Shown here: in pieces, positions 24,091-34,295 of the stretch | How positions within the stretch are numbered: position 1 is the stretch's first letter | Layout of the letters: each line of letters opens with the position of its first letter | DNA from: Halonotius roseus | GTDB lineage: Archaea > Halobacteriota > Halobacteria > Halobacteriales > Haloferacaceae | NCBI RefSeq assembly: GCF_006861655.1 | Contig: NZ_SESI01000002.1 | Coordinates: 248,001-312,000 of the forward strand | Length of the DNA: 64,000 nucleotides | Reading direction: 5' to 3' | Made by a program: the position numbers and the translations under genes | Notes under the pieces: model-generated | The model's database searches: none | Told to the model about the DNA's origin: nothing | What the model saw: only the letters and a program-made list of their open reading frames with translations

Positions 24091-25233
24091 CTACGCGTCC
24101 GGCAGCGTTCCGAGCGTCACGTCGACAACGATCTCCTCGCCGTCCCGCAGTACCCGAATCGGGACTGTCTGGCCGGGGCGAGTCTCCAAGGCGAGCACCC
24201 GGCTTAGCTCGTCGGTGTTGTCGATCTCGCTGCCGCCGATCGCCAGGATCACATCGCCACCGGTTGGGATCGCCGGCGAACCGGATTGGGGTTGCTCCGG
24301 GGCGGGCTCATCGGGCGATGGCGGTGTCGGCTCGGTGCCGTTTGCCGGCGGCTCCTCGTTGTCACCGTCGTCAACGTCGGAGTCCGCGTCGTCGCTGTCG
24401 GTGAGACTCGGTCGCAACACGCCGTCGCTTGGGCCGCCGTCGGTCGTTTCGACGACCAACACGCCACGCGGGCGATCGAGGCCGTTGGCGTCGGCGATCT
24501 GGGGTTCAACGGTGATGATCGTCACGCCGAGATAGGAGTGGTCGTAGCTCCCAGTTTCGCGGAGTTCGGGGATGACACGGGTTGCCAGCTCCGCCGAGAC
24601 CGCGAAGCCGACGTTGCCGCCCTGGGAGGCGAAGACGACGCCGGCAACGTCGCCCGCGAGATCGACCAGCGGGCCGCCGCTACTCCCGGAGTTGACCTCG
24701 GTGTCGGTCTGAATCGCCGCCGGGATCGAAAACCGGCTGAGCCCCTGGACGGAGCGGCCGCGCGCGCTGACGATCCCCCGCGACAGCGACTCACTGAGGC
24801 CAAAGGGTGCGCCGATGGCGACGACCTCCGCGCCGACCGGCGTCGGCTCAGCAACGAACGACAGCGTCTCCGAGACCGACACCGAGGAGTCGACCGCAAG
24901 TACCGCCAGATCGCTGTGTCGATCCGAGCCGACGACGCTGGCGTCGGCCCACTCGCCGTCGGCCAGCCGAACCGTAACCTCAGAGCCGGGGTCGACGACA
25001 TGGTGGTTAGTGACGATCGTCCGCGGATCGATCGCAAACCCCGATCCCTGCCCGACCTTGCGACCGTTTTCGGCAACGTGGACAACGACAACGGACGGGA
25101 GAACCTCGTTGTACACTCGCGTATAGGGACTCTCGCCGGCACTGCTGTCGGTCGATTCGGGGGCCGCACAGCCGGCCACCGCGGCCGCGCCCGTCGCAAC
25201 CGACGCCAACAGCGCGCGTCGCGTCTGTTCCAT
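24091..25233 (-). CDS. HtrA-like serine protease, Tat-exported lipoprotein
   Basis: A 380-residue protein starting at MEQTRRALLASVATGAAAVAGC. This is a Tat-type signal (TRRALL) with a lipobox AGC, so it is exported folded and lipid-anchored. Trypsin-like domain: catalytic His in TIVTNHHVVDPG, Asp in DRHSDLAVLAVD, Ser in GSSGGPLVDLAGD (the family GNSGGPL with Ser for Asn). A PDZ domain follows (HSYLGVTI...GDVILAIGGSEIDN), interrupted by an Asp/Glu/Pro-rich linker of about 50 residues that is likely a halophilic insertion. HtrA removes misfolded envelope proteins. The longer upstream reading frame is not used because it would skip the signal peptide. Confidence 0.88.
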   Translation of the reverse strand: MEQTRRALLASVATGAAAVAGCAAPESTDSSAGESPYTRVYNEVLPSVVVVHVAENGRKVGQGSGFAIDPRTIVTNHHVVDPGSEVTVRLADGEWADASVVGSDRHSDLAVLAVDSSVSVSETLSFVAEPTPVGAEVVAIGAPFGLSESLSRGIVSARGRSVQGLSRFSIPAAIQTDTEVNSGSSGGPLVDLAGDVAGVVFASQGGNVGFAVSAELATRVIPELRETGSYDHSYLGVTIITVEPQIADANGLDRPRGVLVVETTDGGPSDGVLRPSLTDSDDADSDVDDGDNEEPPANGTEPTPPSPDEPAPEQPQSGSPAIPTGGDVILAIGGSEIDNTDELSRVLALETRPGQTVPIRVLRDGEEIVVDVTLGTLPDA

Positions 25234-25332
25234 ACGCCGGGAGGTGTCGCCGCCGGCAAAAACAGTCCGATCACCGGTGGCGAGCCCCCGGGCGACGACC
25301 ACACTTATTCCCCGCGTCGGTATAGCTGGGGT

Positions 25333-25794
25333 ATGCCAGTCACCGCCGAGCCGCCCGACCCCCCAACGCTCGAATCGGTCGATCCCAACGAGTACGAGGA
25401 CGCCGAGGTCGTCGGCGACACCGACTACCGACGCGAGGAGATCGAGACGTTTCTGCGGGAGGGCGCGTGGGACGAAGCCTTCGAGATGTGGGCCGCCGAC
25501 ACCGATCTCGACGACGCGGGCTTCGGGATCGTTGTCGACATCGAGATGCTCCAACACTTCGATTTCTTCTGGGATGGATTCGCTGATCGTGTCGGCTACC
25601 ACGCACCCGGGATCCCCGAGGATTGGAAACAGCGCGACCTCCACCCCGATCTCGATAGCTGGGCGACCGTCTCGGCGATCAACGCCGGGCTGACCGAACT
25701 CGGCCAGCAGGTGTGTGAGGTGTTGTACGACGAGTACATCGACTGGGAATCGGAGTACGAAGCCCCCGACGACCTGCCGGACTTTGATGACTGA
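25333..25794 (+). CDS. Conserved haloarchaeal protein of unknown function
   Basis: A 153-residue acidic, soluble protein that I do not recognise as a named family. It reads ETFLREGAWDEAFEMWAADTDL, then FGIVVDIEMLQHFDFFWDGFADRVGYHAPGIPEDWKQ, with many aromatic residues. No catalytic signature is visible. The start is supported by TTATTC about 25 nt upstream. Its stop lies inside the first codons of cobT, which starts eight bases earlier, so the two genes are cotranscribed and possibly coupled. Confidence 0.65.
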   Translation: MPVTAEPPDPPTLESVDPNEYEDAEVVGDTDYRREEIETFLREGAWDEAFEMWAADTDLDDAGFGIVVDIEMLQHFDFFWDGFADRVGYHAPGIPEDWKQRDLHPDLDSWATVSAINAGLTELGQQVCEVLYDEYIDWESEYEAPDDLPDFDD

Positions 25795-26851
25795 CGAGTC
25801 GACACCGGCTGGGGACGACACCCCGATCGCGGTGTCGATCCCGCCGCTGGACGAGGCGGCCCGCGAGGCGGCCCAAGAGCGACAGACGGAGTTGCTCAAA
25901 CCGCCCGGCAGCCTCGGCCGGCTCGAATCGATGGCCGTCGAGATCGCCGCCATGCAGGCGACGCCGACCCCGAGCGTCGATCCCGCGGTGCTCCTCACGC
26001 TGGCGGGCGACCACGGCGTCGCCAGCGAGGGCGTCAGTGCCTACCCGTCGTCGGTGACCGCCGCGATGGTCGACGCCGTCGAGGGCGGCGATGCCGCGAT
26101 CAACGCCCTGGCTGGGGCCAACGAGATCACATCCCACGTCGTCGACATGGGTGTCGCCGGCGACGTGCCGAGCGGCGTCATCGACCACCACATCGCCGAC
26201 GGCACCGCGAACATGGCGGTCGAGCCCGCGATGACAGCCGCCCAGGCGCGTCGGTCGATCGCCGCCGGCCGCGAACTCGTCGCCGATCACGCCGCCGAGG
26301 CTGGTGTCGTCGGCCTCGGCGATCTCGGTATCGGCAACACGACCGCCAGCGCGGCGATCACCGCGGCCCTGACCGAGAGCTCGGTCGACGACGTAACGGG
26401 TCACGGCACCGGGATCGACGAGGCAACCCGGCACGAAAAGATCGAAACGATCGAGAGGGCCCTCGCGGTCACCGATCCTGACCCCGACAGCCCGATCGAC
26501 GTGCTTCGGTGTGTTGGCGGCTTCGAGATCGGTGGGCTCGTCGGGGTGGCACTCGAAGCCGCCAGCCGGCGGATTCCGGTCGTCGTCGACGGCGTTGTGA
26601 CGGGCGCGGCCGCGCTGGTGGCCGCCGCGATCGACGAGCGCGTGGCCGACTATCTGCTTGGCTCGCACGTCTCGACCGAACCGGGCCATGCGATCCAACT
26701 GGACGCCCTCGACGTTGCGCCCTGTCTCGACTACGAGATGGGTCTCGGGGAGGGGACTGGGGCAGCACTGGCGATCAGCAGCTATCGGGCGGCCTGCCGG
26801 GCACACACCGAGATGGCGACGTTCGGCGATGCCGGGCTTGACGATACGTGA
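25787..26851 (+). CDS. cobT: Nicotinate-nucleotide-dimethylbenzimidazole phosphoribosyltransferase family (CobT)
   Basis: A 354-residue protein starting at MTDESTPAGDDTPIAV. CobT motifs: LLKPPGSLGRLESMAVEIAAMQ at the N-terminus; VLLTLAGDHGVASEGVSAYP, the catalytic Asp-His region; GDLGIGNTTASAAI; and DLDVLRCVGGFEIGGLVG-type segment near residue 240. The enzyme transfers phosphoribose from nicotinate mononucleotide to a base to make the lower ligand nucleotide of cobamides. The true base in archaea may be unusual. The gene overlaps the unknown gene upstream by 8 bp. A GTGAGCTAAGCGTGA repeat covers its stop. Confidence 0.9.
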   Translation: MTDESTPAGDDTPIAVSIPPLDEAAREAAQERQTELLKPPGSLGRLESMAVEIAAMQATPTPSVDPAVLLTLAGDHGVASEGVSAYPSSVTAAMVDAVEGGDAAINALAGANEITSHVVDMGVAGDVPSGVIDHHIADGTANMAVEPAMTAAQARRSIAAGRELVADHAAEAGVVGLGDLGIGNTTASAAITAALTESSVDDVTGHGTGIDEATRHEKIETIERALAVTDPDPDSPIDVLRCVGGFEIGGLVGVALEAASRRIPVVVDGVVTGAAALVAAAIDERVADYLLGSHVSTEPGHAIQLDALDVAPCLDYEMGLGEGTGAALAISSYRAACRAHTEMATFGDAGLDDT

Positions 26852-26888
26852 GCTAAGCGTGACAACGCGTGAGCTAAGCGTGAGCTAA
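26847..26888 (+). repeat. Tandem repeat over the cobT stop codon
   Basis: CGTGAGCTAAGCGTGA occurs once from 26847 and again from 26867, followed by one more GAGCTAA. The first copy supplies cobT's TGA. It is likely a short duplication and no function is visible. Confidence 0.5.
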
Positions 26889-26927
26889 ATCGAGGATGAA
26901 AAGCCGGAGACAGCGGTTTCGGTCGGC

Positions 26928-27488
26928 TTAGCTTCCGGGCAGGATATCACCGAGTGCCGCCCCGACCGACATCGGGACAAACGCGACAACAACGTTGGCG
27001 ATCGCAACCGATGGCTCGGCCCAGCTGATCCGGCCCCATGCGGTCAGCAAGACGATCGCCATCAGAAACGAGATCGAGAGGGCACCCGCCAATCGGCGCG
27101 GCACCAGCCCAAACAGCCGGTGTCGAACCCGAACGTCTTGGATGTCGGCGACGTACAGCACGCCTGATGTGAGAAGGATCGAAAACAGGAGCGTGCCAAC
27201 GAGGAAGGGTGGATGCGCGACGAAAAACTGGCCGACTTCTGCTGTGCCGCCCTCGACGGCCATCGGGATCCCAAAGAGGAGACTCCCAAGCAGTGCCTCC
27301 GCGGCATCAGCCCGATCGAACCCCCAGATCACCTGCCCGAATGCCCCGTCGCTCTCGGCGGCGTCAGCGGTCAGCTCCATCGCTTTTTCGACCTGTTCGC
27401 GCTCCTCGTCGGTGTCGACGGTCTCGGCGAGCTTCTCAAGCTGATCAAAGAGATCGCCGATATCCGGATCGGCCTTCGGCGTGCTCAT
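26928..27488 (-). CDS. DUF2391 family membrane protein
   Basis: A 186-residue protein. The acidic soluble N-terminus (about 1-55: DIGDLFDQLEKLAETVDTDEEREQVEKAMEL) can form a helix or coiled coil. Five hydrophobic segments follow, including FGIPMAVEGGT, FLVGTLLFSILLTSGVLYVADIQ and GALSISFLMAIVLLTAWGRIS. Family DUF2391 has no known function. A well-spaced Tyr/Val-rich C-terminus (VVAFVPMSVGAALGDILPGS) closes the protein. It is convergent with cobT and stands alone. Confidence 0.75.
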   Translation of the reverse strand: MSTPKADPDIGDLFDQLEKLAETVDTDEEREQVEKAMELTADAAESDGAFGQVIWGFDRADAAEALLGSLLFGIPMAVEGGTAEVGQFFVAHPPFLVGTLLFSILLTSGVLYVADIQDVRVRHRLFGLVPRRLAGALSISFLMAIVLLTAWGRISWAEPSVAIANVVVAFVPMSVGAALGDILPGS

Positions 27489-27581
27489 ACGATAGCCTCT
27501 CCCGCGCTTTACAAGAACATCAGGGTGGCCCGAAAGATCGAACGAGGTCGGTCTGCGGTTGGATCAGCCCGTTCCCCGCGA

Positions 27582-27992
27582 TCAGCCCGTTCCCCGCTGC
27601 TCGATCAGCGTCTCGGTGCCATCCTCGTAGATCGCATACACCTCGAAGTTGTCCTGATCGATGGTCGCCTCACCGCCGGAGACCTGAATCGTCTCGATAA
27701 GGTTCCCCTCGGGATCGCGGATCTCGACGTAGGCAGCATCACCGGGGTTTGTCCAGGTGATCGTCGTCCCAACCCCGGTCGACTCGGTGTCGACAGCGAC
27801 CTCTCTGGTTGGGTCATCGTCATCCTGGTCGGGCTGCTGGAGCCCACGATCGTCGAACTCGCCGCTGAACACCGCGGCACCGACGACCGCGGCTGTCGAG
27901 GAGGTGACAACGAGCAGGATCGCAACGCTCAGAATGTTGATAATATCGATGATCGCACGCTGTGACGAACGATCGGTGTGACTCCCACTCAT
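27582..27992 (-). CDS. Type IV pilin-like protein (divergent)
   Basis: A 136-residue protein. The N-terminus carries a single long hydrophobic helix (IINILSVAILLVVTSSTAAVVGAAVFS, residues about 17-43) preceded by a short polar region, the layout of haloarchaeal pilins. The family normally begins with the prepilin-cleavage motif RGVSPVIG; here the corresponding part is QRAIIDI, so it may not be processed by the canonical prepilin peptidase. The C-terminal half (TGVGTTITWTNPGDAAYVEIRDPEGNLIETIQVSGG...) has the beta-rich pattern of archaeal pilin ectodomains. Pilin identity is likely, function not certain. Confidence 0.65.
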   Translation of the reverse strand: MSGSHTDRSSQRAIIDIINILSVAILLVVTSSTAAVVGAAVFSGEFDDRGLQQPDQDDDDPTREVAVDTESTGVGTTITWTNPGDAAYVEIRDPEGNLIETIQVSGGEATIDQDNFEVYAIYEDGTETLIEQRGTG

Positions 27993-28119
27993 ATTCAGGT
28001 GTGCTCCCCCGAGCAGCGGCTGTTACCCGTGGTGACGACCCCAGGAGCAAAAAACCCACCGGCACAGGGGGATCGATCCAAAGGGAAACGTCATTACCCC
28101 GGCGGGCGAGGGCCGACAT

Positions 28120-29640
<1,521 letters not shown>

Positions 29641-29722
29641 CGGCAGGAAAACGACACCGGGCAACACGAGGCGAACCGCTGGAGACGGTACGGTTTTGTC
29701 GCCCGGCCTGTATCCCGACTGT

Positions 29723-30457
29723 ATGTCAGCGTTCGATCTCAATTTTGACGAGTTTGTCCTCGCCGCCTCGACCGACAGCCTCGCCGACGAGCCGGCGGCC
29801 CGCGAGGCGGTCGCCGATGCCGTCGAGTTCCGACTCGATCTCGCCGCCGATCCCCTCGACCAGCTGGCGGGCTACGACGGCGAACTCCCGATCATCGCCA
29901 CCAACCGCGCCGCCTGGGAGGGCGGCGAGGCGACCGACGAGGCGGGTCGCCTCGATACGCTTGCGACGGCGGTTGAACACGACGCGGTTGCGGCGGTCGA
30001 CCTCGAATGCCGCGCCCTCGATGGGAGTGTAGCCGACGCCGACACCGACACCGCCCGAGATGTGCGCGCCAGTGCCCGTGAGGCAGGGGTGACGGTGATC
30101 GCCTCGATCCATGATTTTGAGTCGACGCCGCCGGTCGCCGAGCTCACCGAACGTCTGCGGCTCGGAAGCGAGGAAGGAGATATCGCCAAACTCGCCACGA
30201 CGGCACACGACCGCGGCGACGCGCTCGATCTGCTGACCGCAACGCACCGCGCGACGGCAGCCGGCAGGACGGTCGCAACGATGGGGATGGGTGCCGCCGG
30301 CCAACACACCCGGGCGGTCGCACCAGTCTACGGCTCGAAGATCGGCTACGCGCCGGTCGATCCCGCCGACGCAACCGCCCCGGGACAGTACCCGCTTGCG
30401 ACACTCCGTGAGGTGGTCGACACGCTGACGACGGCGACGGCGAACAACGATGTTTAA
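29723..30457 (+). CDS. aroD: Type I 3-dehydroquinate dehydratase
   Basis: A 244-residue class I DHQase. AVEFRLDLAADPLDQL and PIIATNRAAWEGGEATDEAGRL match the first two strands. VDLECRALDG, VIASIHDFESTPPVAELTERL (His pair region) and IAKLATTAHDRGDALDLLTATH contain the Schiff-base Lys (IAKLA). It dehydrates 3-dehydroquinate in the shikimate route. The archaeal partner aroB' is 3 kb downstream on the other strand. The start was chosen at MSAFDLNFDEF. A zinc-ribbon membrane gene follows 24 bases later. Confidence 0.92.
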   Translation: MSAFDLNFDEFVLAASTDSLADEPAAREAVADAVEFRLDLAADPLDQLAGYDGELPIIATNRAAWEGGEATDEAGRLDTLATAVEHDAVAAVDLECRALDGSVADADTDTARDVRASAREAGVTVIASIHDFESTPPVAELTERLRLGSEEGDIAKLATTAHDRGDALDLLTATHRATAAGRTVATMGMGAAGQHTRAVAPVYGSKIGYAPVDPADATAPGQYPLATLREVVDTLTTATANNDV

Positions 30458-30481
30458 CACGGGGATGGTCTAAGTCGGGGT

Positions 30482-30967
30482 ATGGACAGCGCGCGACGAC
30501 GGGTTGTGGTGACCACCCTCCTGGCTCTCGGCGGTGCGATGATCGGGGTGCCGGGGGTCGGCCACGCGTATCTCCGTCGGTGGAAACGCTCTCTGCTGTG
30601 GCTGACGGTGACACTCGGTGCGGGGATTCTGCTGCTCAGCTACTACGTGCCAAACCCCGCAACGCTCGACCCCTTCGATTTCGGTGCGATTCCGATGGAA
30701 GTGCGGCTGACACTCTTTGTGATCACGGCCGTCAGCGTCTTCGATGCGACGCTGTTGGCGTATCTTGAGGGGCGATCATCGTCCGGGATCGGAACAGATG
30801 AGACGGTCGAGGAGGACGGGACACGCTCCTGTCCGCACTGCGGGAAACCAACCGACGACGACCTCGATTTCTGCACCTGGTGTACCGAACCGCTTGACGG
30901 CGACACCGTCGACAACACACCAGAGGAGAACACAGCCGAGGAGCGGTCGCAGCCTGACGAGCCCTGA
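30482..30967 (+). CDS. Membrane protein with C-terminal zinc ribbon
   Basis: A 161-residue protein. Three hydrophobic segments (residues about 9-27, 38-57 and 75-93) are followed by a zinc ribbon CPHCGKPTDDDLDFCTWC (CxxC...CxxC) in a soluble acidic tail. I do not recognise a named function. Domain combinations like this are common in haloarchaea and may bind a metal or partner protein. GTTTAACA centred about 27 nt before the ATG suggests its own leaderless promoter in addition to readthrough from aroD. Confidence 0.7.
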   Translation: MDSARRRVVVTTLLALGGAMIGVPGVGHAYLRRWKRSLLWLTVTLGAGILLLSYYVPNPATLDPFDFGAIPMEVRLTLFVITAVSVFDATLLAYLEGRSSSGIGTDETVEEDGTRSCPHCGKPTDDDLDFCTWCTEPLDGDTVDNTPEENTAEERSQPDEP

Positions 30968-31052
30968 GAGGCTCTGACGAGCTGTGACGATCTTGAGGAG
31001 CTCAGACAGACGACGTTGATGAGCACCGACAAACCCAGACAGGGGTAGGACG

Positions 31053-32276
31053 CTATTCGCCTGTGGCGTTCGTTCCGAGGAACCGCTCGGCGAGCCGCTC
31101 AAACGGCCCGGCGTACCCCATCAGCGTCGTGCCGACGACCGCCATCACCAACACGTAGCCGACGGCGAACGCGCTGATCCGGTCGGCGACCGGCTGGGGG
31201 ATCGTGCCGTTTGCGGCACCCGAGACCGCCAGCGTGGCGATGATCAGCGAGAACTCCCCGCGGGTCGTCATCGCCAGCGCGGTTCGCGTCGACCGCCGCA
31301 CGGTGAGATCGAAGGCACGCCCGCCGAGAAAGCCGCTGAGAAGCTTCGTCGGCGTGGTGACGACAACCGCCGCTGCGATGAGGGCGGCGACACCGGCGAC
31401 CGCGAGCGGGTCGGTGACGAGGCCAATCCAAAAGAAGAAGACCGCGGCGAAGGCATCCCGCAGGGGTTCGAGCAGCTCCTCGATGTGGGTGACGTGTGTC
31501 GTCGAGGAGACGGCCATCCCGACAAAGAAGGCCGCAACCGCCTCGCTGACGCCGAGCGACAGCGCGATCCCGGCGACCGCGACTGTCAGCCCGACCGTCC
31601 GCAGGACGACGGACTCGTTGGTGTCGGCGGCCAGCAGCCGCTCCAACACCGGCGTACCGAACTGGACGCCGACAAACAGCAGGCCGATAAACGCCAGCCC
31701 GACGCCGACCGCACCCGCCGCAGCGCGGATGTCGCCGCCGCCCAGAACGACCGCGGTCGTCACCGCGAGATACCCCGCGATCAACAGATCCTCGTAGACC
31801 AGCGTGCCGAGGATCGGCTCAGCCTCGTCGTTGGCGATCCAGCCCAGATCCAGCAGCGATTTGGTGATGATGGCCGACGAGGAGATGTAGACGATTCCGG
31901 CGACCAACACCGCCGGCAACACCGACCCGAAAAACAGCCAGCCGAGCGCGAAGCCGATCGGGAGGTTGACGACAGCATCGATCGTCCCCGCGGTGCTGAT
32001 CTCGCGTCGCCGGGCGAGCAGGCGGTCGAGGTTGAACTCCAACCCAAGGAAGAAGAGGAGAAACACGATCCCAAGCTCCGCGCCAAGCTCGATAAACTCG
32101 GTTTCGGCGATATAGAGGTCGCCGCCCGCGAATGAGAGCCGGCCGAACACGTACTCGCTGGCGACCATCCCGACGACGATGTAGAAGGGGATCACCGACT
32201 GGCCGAGCCGGTCGGCCAGCCAGCCGACAACGGCGATAGCGGCGAACATGACCCCGACTTCCAGCAGGCTAGCCAC
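31053..32276 (-). CDS. Cation:proton antiporter (CPA2/Kef family)
   Basis: A 407-residue membrane protein with about twelve helices. LGAELGIVFLLFFLGLEFNLDRL has the Kef-type acidic pair region, and YISSSAIITKSLLDLGWIANDEAEPILGTLVYEDLLI matches the NhaA/Kef-type ion-binding helices (with a critical Asp in the LVYEDLL stretch). It exchanges K+ or Na+ for protons across the membrane. The regulatory subunit gene lies 84 bases upstream on the same strand. Together they resemble the KhtT-KhtU K+/H+ antiporter, which fits pH and osmotic control in a halophile. Confidence 0.88.
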   Translation of the reverse strand: MASLLEVGVMFAAIAVVGWLADRLGQSVIPFYIVVGMVASEYVFGRLSFAGGDLYIAETEFIELGAELGIVFLLFFLGLEFNLDRLLARRREISTAGTIDAVVNLPIGFALGWLFFGSVLPAVLVAGIVYISSSAIITKSLLDLGWIANDEAEPILGTLVYEDLLIAGYLAVTTAVVLGGGDIRAAAGAVGVGLAFIGLLFVGVQFGTPVLERLLAADTNESVVLRTVGLTVAVAGIALSLGVSEAVAAFFVGMAVSSTTHVTHIEELLEPLRDAFAAVFFFWIGLVTDPLAVAGVAALIAAAVVVTTPTKLLSGFLGGRAFDLTVRRSTRTALAMTTRGEFSLIIATLAVSGAANGTIPQPVADRISAFAVGYVLVMAVVGTTLMGYAGPFERLAERFLGTNATGE

Positions 32277-32360
32277 GCAGGCCCACCCCCAATCGGTGCG
32301 GTGTCGCCGACGCGCTCGGTCGATAGACCGCTGCCGCGGCTGGCCGTCGTCCCACCGCGG

Positions 32361-32846
32361 TCATGTCCCACCGGCGAGCAGCTCCTCGAAGGCGTCACAC
32401 TGCTCGTCGGTGCCGATGACGACGAGCGTATCACCCTCCTGAAGCGTCGTATCTGGGCCGGGGCTCTCGACGGTGTCGCCGCCGCGCTCGATGGCGACGA
32501 CGGTGACGCCGGTCTGGCCGCCGATATCGGTTGTCTCAATGGTCTCGCCGGCCAGCGGCGAGCCGGGCGGAATCTCATACCACTCCAAGAGCAGCCCACC
32601 CGGAAGGGTCGTCTCCTGTTTTTCGGCCTCGATAGGCTGGAAGTACGCCCCTTCGAGGATCGTGCCGACGGTACGGGCGAGATCGTCTGAGAGCTCGTAG
32701 AGCTTCTCGGAGTCCGCATCCGGATCACCCCGCCGGAAAACCTCCCGTTTGCCGGTGTTGTGCGTGACGATAATCAGCTCCTCGTCGCCGATATCGACGA
32801 CGTGTTTCTTCCCCACGCCGGGAAGATCGCTTTCCTCGATAGTCAT
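32361..32846 (-). CDS. TrkA-C/RCK-type regulatory subunit of a K+/H+ antiporter (KhtT-like)
   Basis: A 161-residue soluble protein starting at MTIEESDLPGVGKKHVVDIG. The N-terminal KhtT-like domain begins ESDLPGVGKKH...ELIIVTHNTGKREVF. The C-terminal TrkA-C domain runs LLEWYEIPPGSPLAGETIETTDIGGQTGVTVVAIERGG...LQEGDTLVVIGTDEQCD. TrkA-C domains bind c-di-AMP or nucleotides and gate transporters. It is followed by the antiporter on the same strand. It is separated from aroB' by 71 bases. Confidence 0.87.
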   Translation of the reverse strand: MTIEESDLPGVGKKHVVDIGDEELIIVTHNTGKREVFRRGDPDADSEKLYELSDDLARTVGTILEGAYFQPIEAEKQETTLPGGLLLEWYEIPPGSPLAGETIETTDIGGQTGVTVVAIERGGDTVESPGPDTTLQEGDTLVVIGTDEQCDAFEELLAGGT

Positions 32847-32917
32847 ACGACTACGGGCGAGCGACAGCATCTAAAAACCGATGGGTCGGTGCCGTGTCTG
32901 CGATCGCGGCCGCGCAG

Positions 32918-34087
32918 CTATTTCTCGATGATCGATTCCTCGACAGCCTCGCCGAAGTGCCGGGCCACATCCTCGTAGTACAGCAGCATCTCGTCGCCGG
33001 CTTCGAGATCGGTGACAGCCTTGCGGCCCTCGCTGGTGGCAACTTTGATCGTCTCGGCGTTCTGCAGCAGCGTCTCGATGCGGTCGCCGTCGACCTCCAG
33101 TTCCACCCGAAACATCGGCCGTTTCTCGATCTTCACGCGGCCGACGATCGCCTCTCGGGTGTTGCCGTCGGTGTCGACGACCTGTACCTCGTCGCCGCTT
33201 TTGAGCTCCGAGAGGTATTTCGTGCCGCCATCGGGCGTCCGAACGTAGGCGTGTACCGCGCCGGCGTTGACGCGGAACGGCCGGGAGGCAACATAGGGCG
33301 ATTCGGCGGTCTCGGCGTGAACGAAAAAGAGGCCGCGGGACATTGAGCCGATGAGCATCCCTTCGTCGTGCTCCATCAGACTCCCGGTGTCGATACAGAC
33401 CCGGTCGGCCATCCCGGCGCGTTCGACATCGAGGACTTCGCCGTACTGCAGTTCGAGGGTCTCGCGTTCGGCGGCGTCTCTGACCTCGACCGTGTTGCGA
33501 ATCTCGTCGGGGTCGTCAGTGTCGAGCAGGACGCCGTCTGCGCCGAGTTCCAGCGTCTCGAAGGCGGTCTGGGCCTCCTCGGCGGAGGTGACACCGGCCA
33601 GCAGATCGGTCTCCTCGCCGATACGGGCGATCAGGTTTTCCAGCGGGATGATCGTCCAGTCTTCGCCGATGACGGCGGTGTAGTCAGCGTCTTTCGCGGC
33701 GGCCTCGGCGAAGGCCTCGTAGTCCTGATCGAAGATACGGACGTACGCGCCCTGGGGGCCGTTGCTGCCACGGCGGAGCGTCGAGAGATCGGCTGAGCCG
33801 GCGAAATCCGAGGGGAGATCGACTGTCCCGTCGCCCTCGCCGTCCTTGCCGACGAAGTAGGCGTCGGCGGCCGCGCCCCCGGCGGCCGGCTCGGCCTCAT
33901 CGACCATGTCGGCATCCGAGCGGAAGGCGGCGACGTTGATCTCGCCGAGCTCGCGGACGCGGTCGACATCGCTTTCGTCGACGAGCACCCAGTCGACGCC
34001 GGCCTCGATGGCGGTCGTGATCCGTTGTTTGCGCGTCTCCCAGTCGCCGACAGCGTCGTCGGCTTTGATCCAGACGGTGCGTGTCAT
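32918..34087 (-). CDS. aroB': 3-dehydroquinate synthase II
   Basis: A 389-residue protein starting MTRTVWIKADDAVGDWE. Family hallmarks: EAGVDWVLVDESDVDRVRELGEI, VIGEDWTIIPLENLIARIGE, and a C-terminal PLFFVHAETAESPYVASRPFRVNAGAVHAYVRTPDGGTKYLSELKSGD stretch with conserved Asp/His. The enzyme makes 3-dehydroquinate in archaea that lack the DAHP/AroB route, using 2-amino-3,7-dideoxy-threo-hept-6-ulosonate. With aroD in the window, two consecutive shikimate steps are present. Length and order fit the archaeal family. A long gap with the tRNA lies upstream. Confidence 0.92.
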   Translation of the reverse strand: MTRTVWIKADDAVGDWETRKQRITTAIEAGVDWVLVDESDVDRVRELGEINVAAFRSDADMVDEAEPAAGGAAADAYFVGKDGEGDGTVDLPSDFAGSADLSTLRRGSNGPQGAYVRIFDQDYEAFAEAAAKDADYTAVIGEDWTIIPLENLIARIGEETDLLAGVTSAEEAQTAFETLELGADGVLLDTDDPDEIRNTVEVRDAAERETLELQYGEVLDVERAGMADRVCIDTGSLMEHDEGMLIGSMSRGLFFVHAETAESPYVASRPFRVNAGAVHAYVRTPDGGTKYLSELKSGDEVQVVDTDGNTREAIVGRVKIEKRPMFRVELEVDGDRIETLLQNAETIKVATSEGRKAVTDLEAGDEMLLYYEDVARHFGEAVEESIIEK

Positions 34088-34196
34088 TACCGGGCTGTCA
34101 GCCCGCGTCGGCTTGAACATGGCGGAAGCGAGCGGTTGGCCGCGCAGTGATAGCTCTATCTGTTATACAACGGACTCCAAATCAGTCGGTAAGAGA

Positions 34197-34220
34197 GCGG
34201 GCTGGACGCGATTTGAACAC
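34197..34220 (-). repeat. Duplicated tRNA-Lys 3' end (possible attachment-site scar)
   Basis: GCGGGCTGGACGCGATTTGA and four following bases (24 nt) repeat the 3' end of the adjacent tRNA-Lys (34295-34318) exactly, 98 bases away. The repeat matches the part of a tRNA that tyrosine integrases use as attB. Only about 74 bases lie between the two copies and no integrase is in the window, so this would be an old scar or a simple duplication. Confidence 0.7.
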
Positions 34221-34295
34221 TCACTCGTTCACTTATTCACTCGCTGCGTTCAAATCAGTAGCCGCTTTGCTCCTCACGTTTGTTCGTCGCAAAAG

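Noticed and set aside
25234-25998. Extended start of the HtrA gene
   Set aside because: It would skip the Tat/lipobox signal that begins at 25233 and overlap the next two genes.
26847-26927. Small gene in the repeats after cobT
   Set aside because: Stops recur in the repeat and there is no start with a promoter.
34197-34290. Second tRNA gene beside tRNA-Lys
   Set aside because: Only the 3' 24 bases match; no anticodon or D arm is present.
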